Positions 35,793 through 46,963 of a stretch of 64,000 nucleotides of DNA are shown here, one piece after another. Below the pieces are notes generated by a model. That model was not told the origin of the DNA. It did not search any database and saw only the letters and a list, made by a program, of their open reading frames with translations. A program made the position numbers and the translations under genes. This DNA is from Calonectria ilicicola (lineage: Eukaryota > Ascomycota > Sordariomycetes > Hypocreales > Nectriaceae): the NCBI GenBank assembly GCA_020809705.1, contig CP085828.1, positions 744,001-808,000 on the forward strand, written 5' to 3'. How positions within the stretch are numbered: the stretch's first letter is position 1; the number at the start of each line of letters is the position of its first letter.

Positions 35793-37755
35793 ATGGTCAT
35801 CGAAGGAGCCAGCCCCGCTTCTGGTAATCAGAGCAACAGAACATCTCGGTTTCGCACCCCGATTCGTGCATGGTACGTTAATACTGAAGCCAACGGTAAT
35901 ACTTTTCGTTATTTTTCTTTACTGAAGATTTTTAGTTCAAGGTGTCGTTCACTCCATAAAAAATGTAATGTTCTCGTTCTTTCCTTTCGTATCTGGATCG
36001 AATGACTTGCTTTTGTGTTATTGCCTCTCATTTTCCAACATCTTGTTTTTTTGCTACATCTTACTAATCACTAAGCGTATCCAGGCGATATTTATTCTAA
36101 GGACAATACGTGTTCAAACTGTGAAACTGCGGGGATTCTGTGTAAAGGTGGAGGAAATAGTGAGCTTCGAATCCGATTCAGCGAATTCAGCCACCCACCA
36201 CGCAATCTCCAAAACGCAACCAACTTGTTTAAATTGAGGCCGATACGAAAAAAGTCCGATGGAACAGGACAGCTTGGTTGTCAAAACAATGAAGCACCAA
36301 ATTCCAATCAACACACACCTTCTTCATCCAAACCAGAGCTCAGTGGTTCCATAACAGGAGGGCCTGAGGTCCCACAACACGACAGCCTAGATTTGGTCGC
36401 TGGAGTTTCGTCATTTGAAGGCCCTCCAGAAGCTACTTCAGGATACAACAAAAAGGATTCATCCCTCAACGATTCAGATGCAAATCATTGGCCGCTCAAT
36501 ATCCAAGAAGCAAAAATCGTGCAACATTTCTTTACCTTTTGGATCCCCTTCGTAAGATGAGTCCCTTACTGTTTAACTTCGAAACCATTAACTTCATCTA
36601 GTTTGACTATTGTTGCACGAGTTCTCCTTTTAGATCATATATACAGTCAGCTATACGAAATGATCCTGGGATTCTATATGCCGTATTGGCAGTCTCTGCC
36701 AGACATCTTGAAAAAGTAAGAAAAGGAGACTATGGGTCAAACGACTACGAGCAAAAGTGCCTCGGCATACTTATACCCATGCTTAACGAAAATGAGGCGG
36801 CAAAGTCTCAAGATGATGCATTGCTCGTATCAGCTCTGCTTCTTCGATTATTAGACGAAATGACTAGTAGGCCTTCCCTGTGATCGCTTAAGGAAATCTG
36901 CGAATACTAACTGACGTCAACCTGCAAGACCCTTCTGATTCCCAATTAGTGATAAGGCACACCGTATCTGCACCGCTCTTTTTGCGAATTAGACAGCATA
37001 GTTCACAACCATCAAAATTGAGCAACACCGCAATGGCCATTGTGCTCCGACAAGAAGTCTACGTGTCGATTATGACGAAACGCCCAGTCGAACTCGCGAG
37101 TCAAGACTGCGGGATTGACGATTCCCTTGAGCCCGCGCCAGACGTTATGTGGACGTATCGGATTATGGCGCATACATCGCGCGTTATAAACTACGCCTAC
37201 GGGAGTGATGTCCGGAATGAGGCATGTTGGGATCAACTATGGAGTTATCTCGAAGAATGGAGACGCGAAGCACCGCCCACATTTAACCCACTAAATCAAC
37301 TTGAGAACACGAGTATCTCCGTAACATCACCTCCGGAGGCTTTTGTCCAGCCCGGGGAAAGCTTTCGAGGTTTCCCTCAGATTTACTACACACATGATTG
37401 CCCAATTGCGGGCCAACAGTACTTGGAAATTTGCAAAATAATACTACTGGCACACGATCCTCGAACGCCCGGGTTAGGCCTCGGTCGTAACAAGTATGTG
37501 AAGACTCAAGAAGACAAGATTCGAGAAGCAGTCAGGAACGTGTGCGGTATTTGGACCAGCAACCCGACATACCTCCCTGCAAGAGTGCTCGCAGGCCTGG
37601 TGATTGGAATGACTGGCGAGCTTTTCACTGACCCTTCCGAAGTGGTACACTTGCTAGAAATCATCTCCGATGCCGAAATTCACATAGGATGGCCATGCTT
37701 GAAAGTCGCGCATAAATTACGAGAATATTGGATATCCAATGAAGTCATTTCCTGA
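35793..37755 (+). CDS. Zn2Cys6 transcription factor (fungal-specific)
   Basis: Model join(35793..35872, 35936..35964, 36085..36551, 36602..36866, 36929..37755), 555 aa. The zinc cluster only appears after splicing: exon 1 ends in the first Cys codon, the 29-nt exon 2 gives SRCRSLHKK and ends in the third Cys codon, and exon 3 continues DIYSKDNTCSNC. The spacing is C-x2-C-x6-C-x8-C-x2-C-x6-C, the canonical binuclear cluster. A Ser/Pro-rich linker precedes the fungal transcription-factor domain (AVLAVSARHLEK, RQEVYVSIMTKRP, CPIAGQQYLEICKIILLAHDP), of the ARCA/Fungal_trans_2 type. It is probably a nuclear activator or repressor of a neighbouring pathway, with the divergent P450 the obvious candidate target. 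Confidence 0.88.
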
Positions 37756-38275
37756 ACCTGATGGTTCTACTTCGAAGTTCATAATTAACCAGATTCGTCT
37801 CAAAAACAAAAAGTCTTTAAAAATTTTGCCACGGGTGCCTATCTGCTTAAAAGTAAGAGTAAGAGAGCCAAGGTTCATCGGGTGATAAGCGCGTTCCTCG
37901 TAATTCCCAAATGGTACATATAAGTCTATTGTCGACTAAAATGAAAGCAGACAGCTTGTGCTGATTCGAAATGAGCCTTTCAGCTCTGTCTATACATCCT
38001 GTTTCGCTGCGACGTTGCCGGTATCATCCAGCATTCTTCTAATATCCCGTCTTTTTTGTCCTTCTCTTGTTGCACGTTCATTTTCTTCTCAGCTCATTAG
38101 TATTTCTGAGTACTTCATATATCTCGTAACACTTGCCTTGCCCGTGTTAATAACTAAGCGTTGGTGCAACCCCGTGGCTACCATATGTTGTCAGACTTGA
38201 TCAGTAATTTCGTTAGTCATACTTCAGAGCAATGCAGCAGCCTTAAATCCATTTCTTTTTTCCGCCTTGATGGTA
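37756..38275. other. Intergenic between convergent regulators
   Basis: Spacer between the 3' ends of two regulator genes. An 80-codon frame at 37958-38200 has no support. Confidence 0.5.
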
Positions 38276-39865
38276 TCAAGACTTCTTACTCTTGGTACTC
38301 ATGGCCTGAAATGTTAATCGCTTTGGCAATGTGATCCATTCATGCCTGTACGTTGAAGTGCCATCGGTGCCCACCATTAAGAAATTAACGCCTCGTCGGT
38401 ATGTCAGGTGCTCATCCTCGGACGATAGTTCAGGTTCTGGTTCCATCCTATAAACACGAACTCGCTCTTCTTCTGGGGGTATTTTTTCTTTTATGGTGCC
38501 GTTATCGATCAACTCCAGAGTGTCTGGTCCAATGTCAATCCCATGCTCGACCTCGACAACTCTTTTCGCGACGGAGTAGATGAGAACCGAATCCCACAAC
38601 GACTCTCGAGGGCATGCCAGCATCTTCATGGCTGCGAGGGCTGCTACGCGGAGACGCAAAAAGCGGCACTTGAGTGCGATAAAATGCAAGAGGGGGGCGG
38701 TTCCTGTGTCAAACATAAACTTCGAGTGGTGGGTATTGACGGCGCAGAGACGAGTCGCCATGCTCACGATGCGCTCGAATTCGGGCTTCAGTTTGTCGTA
38801 CACTATTTCTTCCAGGGTGAGGCAGTTTAGCGTCCAGATAATCATGGTCAATGCCCTAATTTTGAGCCCAAGAGACGCAGGGTCGTTGGTGGTGTCGACG
38901 GATCGCCGCGCTTGGAACTTGGCAAAGGTCACCTCCCACTGCTCCAAAGCCTTGACGATCTTGCCCCGCTCAGCCATCATGGCTGGGGTCGGGGTCTCAT
39001 CAGGTGCCCTGCCAGTCTTCCAAGCCTCCGACTGCATGACAAGTTGAAGCCCCCGGGCAGCGGTTATGTCCAGCGAGTGTTGCGCCTCAATCATGCTCTG
39101 GAACGGCCCGCCGGGCTTAGGCGCTTGGCGGGTGAGGAGGGAAAAATCGGCTGCCTTGACGCCGAAAAATAGAGGGAAAAGGTTGATGTGGCAAAACACA
39201 GCAGCGAGCTTGGAGTTGCCCGGGTAGGCGCTGAGAATTCGGAGGCCATGCTGTGTGTGGTTGATGGCGGATTTGGTGTCGCCGCGGAGGAATTCGATGC
39301 AGATGAACAAGATGCACACGGTAAGAAACGCGTCGACATCCTGTGTGGGGCACTTGACCAATTTCTGGATGGCACGGTTGTAGTGCTGAATGGCAAGGGG
39401 ATTCTCTGGCGTCTCACTCGTCATTGGAGCGAAGTTTTCGAACAGGGTGCTGATTGCCAAGACGGCATGGCGCGCGGCATCGTCACGATGCGTCGTCTGC
39501 GCAACCAGATGGGTCCAGAACGAGCTGTCAAAGGGCCCCGAGAGGACGGGCGCCACTGCTTGGTGGAAGAATGCAAGGCCCCGAAGCTCGCTGTTGTTGG
39601 TCGCCGGCGTCACAGACGGCTGGGCGCGCAGTAGGACGCCCCATGGCAGCGAACCGGTTGGTGGTGCAGTGTACCCGTCGCAAGGCCGGCCGGCCTTCTT
39701 ACACTTGAGACACTGCGGCCAGGTCTCGTCGCATTTGACCTTTCGGATCCTTTAAATGAAAGAAGATGTCTGGTTAGCCCGCGGGCCGTTCCGGGAGAAC
39801 CGAACCGCCACCTACTTGCAAGTCTTGCAGCCGGTCCTGACCTTCTGAGAGCCCAGGCGAGTCAT
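38276..39865 (-). CDS. Zn2Cys6 transcription factor (fungal-specific)
   Basis: Model complement(join(38276..39749, 39816..39865)), 507 aa. The 66-bp intron splits the zinc cluster. Spliced, the N-terminus reads MTRLGSQKVRTGCKTCKIRK followed by VKCDETWPQCLKCKKAGRPC, a complete binuclear zinc cluster (C-x2-C-x6-C-x6-C-x2-C-x6-C). A GYTAPPTGSLPWGVLL linker follows, and then the middle homology region (LAFFHQAVAP, SSFWTHLVAQ, HAVLAISTLFENF, NRAIQKL), as in many secondary-metabolism regulators. The frame then runs to the end without further introns. Target genes are unknown; the FAD monooxygenase gene just upstream on the same strand is a neighbour but not an evident partner. Confidence 0.9.
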
Positions 39866-40583
39866 TGCGCCATGCACTGGCTCTCTCACATTACATGTGC
39901 AGCGGGGGTTGGGTTTGGGTGCTGTATTTGTTGCAGCGATCGATGTCCTGCTCCTTGGCGGCGTCTTGTCGCAGGCGATGTCGAATGGGCGATTGCGCTA
40001 CGTCAGGTCAGGTCCAGGTGGTTTTGGTTCAAAGATGATAGGGCTGGTGAGGGAGATCCCCCTCAGAAATAGGCGGCTTGTGGGTCGGATACGAGCGATA
40101 CGTGGATGTGATTTACCCACTGCCGCCTAAATACCCACTTTTCTCTTCGGCCAGCGCAGCGTTGATCCTCGTTGATCCTCGGATATCTCGACCGGATGGT
40201 TGAGTTGCACTGCACTGCTCGCAATGGAATGGTGATAGTGAGAGCTAATGGAGAATAAGCTTATACCTCTAGCTTCTATTCTGTGCCTCTTTTTTTGTGC
40301 AGTTGCTCTGTAGCTGGGCTTACGATTGATATATATCTCACCGTCTGATGACTCTTCAATCTTATCCAATGCGTGGGCCATCATGAAAGTATAGACCCCT
40401 GCCTCCAGCTCGGTATGGACGCGTCACGATTGCCGACACGTTGGAACGTTACAGCTTGTCACAAGGCCAATCAATGGTTTCATAGGAACGCGGGACACAC
40501 ACTTTTCTAGCCATTTTCCTCATTTATCATAAAATTTTCTCTTCTTTTCTCTTCTCTTTTATTTCCTGTTCGGCCGCGTACTA
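39866..40583. other. Intergenic, upstream of regulator and downstream of FAD enzyme
   Basis: Contains a pyrimidine-rich tract near 40540-40560 and a short tandem duplication listed separately. No gene is supported. Confidence 0.5.
40161..40180. repeat. Two-copy 10-bp tandem repeat
   Basis: GTTGATCCTC occurs twice in perfect tandem. It is non-coding and has no known role. Confidence 0.8.
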
Positions 40584-42283
40584 TCACTCCACAGCTAACG
40601 AACTGTACATGTTGCTATGCCCAGACAAATAACTAGCGAGCCCATAGCTCCGCTCGTCGTCACCCCCCTCCTGTTGAGTGCCAGGACGGGGAATTAAATC
40701 CTCAATTGCCCACGCGACCCTCTCGGCACCAATCTTGGCACCGCCAATGTTGGGGGCCGCAGGACCTAGTTGAAGTGCCGCTAGTCTTCCCGTCATGAAC
40801 AAGGGCACTTCCTTGTTCCACATCAGATCTTCCGTGATGCAGGGGAACCCTCCGCGTCCTTGAATGGGATGCTTGTCCATAATCGTCTGCAGATATGGCA
40901 GCGTTGTAAAGTCTGTCTGTATGCCGGTCGCAAAGTAAATGTAGTCCATTGCCGGTAATCCCTCAATCGGGGGCTCGGTCTTGACCATCCACATGCCGTT
41001 TCCGTCTTCCCCTTCAAACTTGGCATCTACTAAGCTTGTCATGGTGTGCAGATCAAGTTTCTTCGTAGCGAGATGCTTCTTCAGTCGCTTATGGAAGGGT
41101 GGCGTGATGCTGCCACCGCCCCGCGCTTCCTTGATAATTTCCAATCTTTCCTCATCCGAGTCTGCCGTCCAGAACCGAGCCTGCTCGGCATTCTTGTATT
41201 TGCCCATCCATTCCAAGTCGACGTCGAAATGTTTGATGCGCAGGGGTCCTCGCATGATGTGCCAGACCTTGGTGACACCTTTCCGGATAGCAAGGTCAGT
41301 CAGCTGTGCTGAGGTGAGACCACCGCCGACCACAAGGACATTGGTTGGCCGGCGGGCCTGGATGCGTTCTTTCAAGACGGGCGGGGGAAACTCCTTCATG
41401 TGCATGCTATGACACGTTTGGGGTAGCATTTCTGTTGACGGCATTGAGGGGACTCGGGGAATCTTGGCCGTGTTGGCTGGTCCAACTGCCAGCACTACCG
41501 CTCGCGCATATCGACGGACGCTGTTGGATGTTACAGTGAAAAGCTTCTCATCATCGATGGAAATTCGTTTAACCACCCCATAATCGATATGTTCCACCGA
41601 TTCCTGGCGGATTAGACCGCTATTTAATTTGTACCGAGAGGCAACTTTCTCGCAATGATCGCAGAAGAGCGATGTCGAAGGTGTGTAGTAGTCGTTTCTT
41701 TCTCTCAAGTTGATGGCGACGCGCGCAGATTGCCTTTCGTACGTGCAATTAGCTTCCAGCAAACAAACAGTTCATACAGCACAATAACTTACTTGCCACC
41801 ACAGGCTTTATGGCCTGCCGTCTTCTTCTTTCCATGCTTGCTAACCTCTTTGCCCACGCAGTTCCGAATCTCGATAAGCTCGCTCTCCCGCTCGTTCGCG
41901 TATGCGTGTGCGAGCAAGGCGTCCCGATCCTGGGGGTCAACGTGCCACAGCATAGGGCTGCGCAGATGCGAGATGTCGTACATCTTGAAAAGCCTGTTCC
42001 AGCGGCCCATCCACTTATCAGCAGTGGCGTCTAGGACGAGCATCTTGTACTCAGGACGGGCCGTGTGTCCACTGGAAATCTTGCCGCTCTTGACATGCTT
42101 CAAGGTCACTCTTTTTCCATATTTTCCAATCCAGTGATACCTTCGATGCTCTTCGTCGGTGAATAATGCGGCGGGAGTGTGCTCCCGGAGACGAGCAGCA
42201 GCTGAGAGGCCACAGGGGCCAGCCCCAACGATGAGGACATCATAGATATCTTCTTCCTCGCGAATGCTCTGTTGGTCCATCAT
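40584..42283 (-). CDS. FAD/NAD(P)-binding monooxygenase-like enzyme (SidA/FMO-type)
   Basis: Model complement(join(40584..41733, 41793..42283)), 546 aa; the 59-bp intron has donor GTAAGT and acceptor AAAG. The N-terminal dinucleotide fold VLIVGAGPCGLSAA (Gly20-Gly25) binds FAD. A second nucleotide fold, VLVVGGGLTSAQLTDLA, would bind NADPH. A third segment, YIYFATGIQTD, matches the ATG-x-Y/Q block near the C-terminus of flavin N-monooxygenases. Together these place it near the ornithine/lysine N-hydroxylase and FMO-like families. The sequence differs enough from true siderophore ornithine hydroxylases that I do not assign that reaction. There is no signal peptide, so it is probably cytosolic. 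No siderophore synthetase is present in the window. Confidence 0.8.
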
Positions 42284-44135
42284 TTTTTTCGGTCGATGTC
42301 AAAACTGGAAGCCAATTGTGTTAGGACTCAGAGATATTGAGAGGATGGATACAATGCCACGAACAGGGGACATGTTGCTTATAAGGACTCGTCACTCATC
42401 ACAAGAGCCCCCGGATGCCAACAACCCCTCTCATTGACGCACTGTTCCTGAAGCCACATCCCGCAAATTGGGGTGAGAACCTCTACGGCCACCATGGCTT
42501 GTATTCTTGGAGAGCTGTGATTGATCACTATGTTGCGCTTCATCCAAACGACACCTTGATGGCCAATGTCATCATGGGCCATCAAGGTGCCGTCTGGGGC
42601 TCCGAACTAATTCAGGGTCCACTTGCGGCTCATGACAACAATAACAACAAGAAGACAACACTTGTTCTTCATGTTTCTTAGGGCTCGGTTTCGATTAAAG
42701 TTGGCCAGGGTCTCTGGCCACATGATGCTGGATGGTGTCGCCCGTCCCGTCCCGTTCGCAGAGGAGAAAACACCGATCATATGTTCGTCGTCTCAAGTAT
42801 TCTTTTTCATTGGGAGTATTTTTCTATCATCTCGAAGGTTCCAACCTTATCCAAGATTTCTACGAAGTGTTCATGTTAGTATTTTGTGATTGCAGGCTTT
42901 CATGCAAACGTCCAACCCAACACTGGCAAGGATAGCACCGCTCACGGACGACTTCTCAACACAATTCTCTTTCATCGTGGAAATAACATAACTTTAACGC
43001 AAATATACTTCAAAGGACACAACTCATCTCATATGCGGTGAGATGCATATCTTGAAAAATTTTGCCAACATTGGGTTGCATTATTGTGACGACACCAAAT
43101 AATATTTGACGTCCATCATACAAGAATACGTACCAGCTATTCAACATGGTCCAAGGAACCAATGTTCCTAAATCCTAAAACTTGAAGCGGCCAATACAAT
43201 AGCACCAGCTTCAGCAGATAAATACCACGGCATTATTCTTCAAAACTAGTTAGACGTGTGCTCTATTTTCCTGAATCGCGAGGAGCGTTTCCCAATTGAA
43301 GCGCGCCCCAGTTTTTACAAATCTTCATGGCACGCGAAGGATATAATATTCCAATAATCCTCTTCATATTCGCCTTCAACTGAAATGTCGTCATGGTTGT
43401 GATAGACACTGTGACATGTTCATCACGTGGGTCAAGGATAGCTGTTTGGAGAAGTAGTTGGGTCCGGCTTCGTCATCAAGACATCATTGAGTACTAGGAT
43501 TTGTTATCAGATCGGCAGCTCTACAATGCTTCAAGGTCAAGTCATGTCCCAGAGTCGACTGTCAAATTCTTGATGCTTCAGCACATAGGATTCATCCCAA
43601 GTAGTGCTGAGTTGATGCTAGAATTGAATGTCACTCGCTCTGTTATTTTGGTGATACACTTATGCAGTATCGCCGCCCTTTGGCGAGGCTCGGCCAGTGA
43701 GGCAGCGACTCATTGACACACAACACGTCATTCTGACCAGTGTACATCGCTGCCATGTGGCAGCCACGCTACCTGGCATGGGAATACTCCAGACTCGGTG
43801 TCCCCCAAGGCGGTCACGTCCTGTCATGTCCTTCTGGAGCCAATCTCTGCCCAGCAAATCGTCTCTGGCAGAGCTGCCCCGCGCTGGCCCGGGGGAGACA
43901 AGCTGCCTCCAAGTTCCCCAGCTCCGGGGCATGTCATCACGCCTGACGTCACGAGCGAGTCCTCTAAGGCGAGCGCGGTGATACAACCAGTCACAGCCTT
44001 TACAAATTCCGTGCTTCAGATAAGATTTATCCGAATATAAGAAGCGCTCAAAGGGCGGGATGGGGTAAATTCCCCCCGCGCCTTCAAACCATCTGCAGAA
44101 AATACCACCAGCAAGCAGAGAAGGAAAAAAACACC
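42284..44135. other. Long intergenic region
   Basis: About 1.85 kb. The first half is AT-rich; 43680-43990 is GC-rich with overlapping open frames on both strands, none with a domain. An 88-codon frame at 42415-42681 was considered and not called. The end is the promoter of the next gene. Confidence 0.5.
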
Positions 44136-44582
44136 ATGCCCGCCCTACGCTCCATCGCCGCCACCGCGCCGCGCATCGTGTCGCGCAGCATCAGACCCCA
44201 TGTGGGCCTCCCCGCCCTACGACGACAGCTGCTGCACCAGGACCAAAACGCCGCCGCCAACGGCAACAGAGGCGGCGACGGCAGCGCCCAGGGGATCGAC
44301 GGGCTGGTCGGCGGCAGCGCAAAGGGACGCACTGGTGGGGGCCAGCGGCTGGGCAGCAGCTCCAAGAACGCTCCCCCGCAGCCCAAGATCACCAACCAGA
44401 GCGTGCCGGGCTTCGACGCCACCGACAAGCTGACCGAGGAGCAGCGGCGCGAGGTGGAGAAGCACAACAGGGAGTTTGAAGCCAAGTACGACCGAGGCCA
44501 CGAGGCGCCCGGCGACAAGGTGGACAAGAAGTTCTGGGGCGGTGGTGGTGGTGGTGGTGGTGGCCAACGAGTGTCTACCTAG
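44136..44582 (+). CDS. Small, probably mitochondrial protein of unknown function
   Basis: Single exon, 148 aa. The N-terminus (MPALRSIAATAPRIVSRSIRP) is rich in Arg, Ala and Ser without acidic residues, as in mitochondrial presequences. The middle is Gly/Asn/Ser-rich and probably disordered. The conserved-looking C-terminal half (PKITNQSVPGFDATDKLTEE, then EKHNREFEAKYDRGHEAPGDK, VDKKFW) is charged and helical. The protein ends with a run of nine Gly encoded by a GGT repeat. I recall similar small proteins in other Sordariomycetes but no function. Codon use is GC-biased relative to the flanks, supporting real coding. Confidence 0.65.
   Translation: MPALRSIAATAPRIVSRSIRPHVGLPALRRQLLHQDQNAAANGNRGGDGSAQGIDGLVGGSAKGRTGGGQRLGSSSKNAPPQPKITNQSVPGFDATDKLTEEQRREVEKHNREFEAKYDRGHEAPGDKVDKKFWGGGGGGGGGQRVST
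44541..44563 (+). repeat. GGT microsatellite encoding poly-Gly
   Basis: A near-perfect GGT trinucleotide run inside the small mitochondrial-type gene. Length variation would change only the Gly tail. Confidence 0.85.
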
Positions 44583-45546
44583 ACGGACGAGCGGAGTGTG
44601 GGGGGGGGCAGCATGTAGTGTACTTTTGCTCTTCGGTATGCAAGTCAGTATTCAGTGTAAGATATCATGAAAGGCAACAACGGAATGTATTAGGTCAGGT
44701 CAAGTCACGGGTTTATGCCAACAAGGATCCAATTTTCACACAAGTCTCTTGGTCCGTTTGTTTAGGGCGGGCGCCATTGTGAGCAGCATGTGAGGGCGAG
44801 CAATAATCCAAGGCCGCTGTTTCAGCCTTTCTTGTCCCCAGTCCAGCTGGTCCTTTGTCCTTTTGATGACAGAAGGCCGGGTGGGGCGGGTGCTGTCTCA
44901 ATCGAATCCCAGCATAAGAACATTGCAGCTGCTAGCCCGCCGCCCTATGGCATAACCACCCAAAACAGCCAAGCCACTTACCAAAAGACCGTCCGTGAGC
45001 AAAAGGACACCCATCGCCTTATGAGCCGTAAAAAAGGCGGCTCACGGATAAGACAATCTCAACAGCTTTCCAGAGAGACTGTGGCGCGGCAATCCCACAC
45101 ACACATGACTGCGCAGCGATGCTGTGCGTCAAGCACGAGATTAAGCGCCATATGCAGTGTTCTTCTGGCGTCCATTTGGCATCCTTCCATACTGGACTTC
45201 AGGCACGCAACAAGCAAGCACAAGAAGGATACTTTTCAACCTCCTTGTCCCTTTGCTCATTACCAACAATTCAGCCCAAGCCATGGCATTCACACAGGAC
45301 AATCCAGAAAGCCTTGACAAAACCAGCACATTTCAACAGACAAGGGTCCACGACAAAGTTGCCTTAAGCGCTTTCTTTTCTATAAGTTTGGCCCTCAACG
45401 CGGCACTCCCTCAATAATGATCAACATCTTGAAAAGATAAAGAGCCAGCAATCCCCCAGGTTCAACAGTCACCATCAAACCTCGAACCATTCAAACGAAG
45501 CCATACTCCATTTCTTCCAGCAGAATCATTCCCTCTATCTTTCATC
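44583..45546. other. Intergenic, no gene supported
   Basis: A 175-codon frame (44790-45317) has no domain and overlaps another frame, so it is not called. The last 120 bases are pyrimidine-rich and look like a 5' leader. Confidence 0.45.
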
Positions 45547-45774
45547 ATGAGCCGACCCCATGCACCTGTTCCCAGAAACCGACACGGTGTCAATAGTACT
45601 TTCCAGTACCGAGAGCAAGGTGTCTCTTACGGCCTCGACCGATTCCTAGGGGAATCTGTGAGAGAAATGCCATGGAATCCTGTTTATTCTGTGGCCAGAC
45701 AAGACCTACCCCAGAACGCCCCTGCAGGCCCACAAAACTCCAGCACTGGTGCGAACCAAGGCAGCGGGAACTGA
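45547..45774 (+). CDS. Possible small protein, 75 aa
   Basis: A 75-codon frame opening MSRPHAPVPRNRHGV in a good context (ATCATGAGC), after a CT-rich leader typical of fungal 5' ends. The product is polar, Asn/Gln/Pro-rich at its end, and has no recognised domain or signal peptide. It may be the first exon of a longer gene or not coding at all. Confidence 0.3.
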   Translation: MSRPHAPVPRNRHGVNSTFQYREQGVSYGLDRFLGESVREMPWNPVYSVARQDLPQNAPAGPQNSSTGANQGSGN

Positions 45775-46277
45775 GGCCACGATGCTCCGGAACAGTGGCT
45801 GAGAAGTCTTAATCAAAGGTAACAAAGCCACGATCCAAAGCTGAAACAAAAATCACTGAACCTGCAATTCTACTCTAGGAGTCGACAGGACAGGGTGTGA
45901 CAGCCGTTGTAACGGGTCAATTTAGGAGAGGCAGATCCCGGAGATGTGATAATAAAAGGCGCAAAGCATCTATAACAAGCGTTAGTCTTGGTAAGGCGCA
46001 AAGGGTTTTCAAGACAGCGTGTTTGGAGGGGTTATGTCAGAGTAACTATGAATAAAGGGATCATACAAAGCATTGCCTTGTCAAATACAATCTAGCGTAG
46101 GGTTTGATCATCATGTAGGGAGGGCGTGTTAAAAAGAAAAGTTTGTATAAACTTACCCTTCAGCGTGTATCCGCAAGTGTATAAAGGTCCAATAAAGAAC
46201 TGCGAGCGAGTTGGCAAGGCCGCCGAAACCATTTCAGGTTACTCGCTAGCATAATCCCCCAGTTCGAACGTTGCTCA
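45775..46277. other. Intergenic, no gene supported
   Basis: Spacer up to the 3' end of SVP26. Nothing recognisable. Confidence 0.5.
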
Positions 46278-46963
46278 TCAAGGCCTGTCCATTCCGGAAG
46301 AGCCGGCAATCTGTCCGATGGCACCACGGACTTGGTCCACAAGAGCCTTGATCATGCCCTGAGGCTTATTCTTGCCATCGATTCCACGCGACGGCTCAGT
46401 GCCCATGGTCGGAAGAACATTGTCGCCCGCAGACAGACTGACAAAGAGCGCAAAGGGAACCAGCCAAACGCAAAGTCCAAAGTAGGACGCGATCATGGTG
46501 AAGCTCGGTACGTCCACCCGGTCATAGTACGACGTTCGTTGGTACGCACGTGTTTGCATGTGGGAGAAGTGTTTGAACCAAACGTAATGGTTGACGAGAA
46601 CCAAAACTGAGACATTGAGTTAGCACGTCGCGTCAAGAAAGGTTCGAACATCCACGTACCACATGATAGGAGGAACAGAGGGTCCGTCAGCTTGACGAAC
46701 GGAAAACGCCTCATGTTGCCCAAATAGACGACGTGGGAAAAGACTCCCAGCAGGGTAGCCCAGAAGGGGAAGCCATCGATAACCCAAAGACCCAACTGAA
46801 TAACAACGACCGTGTAGATCAGACGCTTCAGGAAGCGCTTCGCGATGACGCTGTGCTCCTCGACAAGTTCCGACAGGTAGTAGAGGCCAGAGGCAATGGC
46901 CAGAGTCAAAAAGCAGAAGCCAATGACGGCGCCGGCATAGCCGACAAGAGGGAGAATCCACAT
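46278..46963 (-). CDS. SVP26: Svp26/TEX261-type ER-Golgi membrane protein
   Basis: Model complement(join(46278..46606, 46660..46963)), 210 aa; the 53-bp intron interrupts LLSC/VLVLVNHYVWFKHF. The N-terminus (MWILPLVGYAGAVIGFCFLTLAIASGLYYLSELVEEH) and the block WLVPFALFVSLSAGDNVLPT are diagnostic of Svp26/Erv26. Four membrane helices are predicted. In yeast this protein is a COPII cargo adaptor for type II Golgi mannosyltransferases and alkaline phosphatase. The open frame continues upstream in frame to 47161 without a stop (66 more codons, Arg-rich), but family members start at the Met used here. It is divergent from BUD23 with 472 bp between start codons. Confidence 0.93.

Noticed and set aside
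33526..42283. Possible secondary-metabolite gene cluster (P450, two regulators, FAD enzyme)
   Set aside because: No core synthase or cyclase is present in the window; kept only as a weak finding on the P450-regulator pair.
42415..42681. 88-codon frame starting MPTTPLIDALFL
   Set aside because: No domain, no supporting splice structure, and an overlapping frame on the other strand.
43660..44040. Overlapping frames on both strands in a GC-rich patch
   Set aside because: Composition effect; all frames are Arg/Pro/Ser-rich without conserved features.
44084..44567. Minus-strand frames of 147 and 116 codons
   Set aside because: Antisense shadows of the small mitochondrial-type gene.
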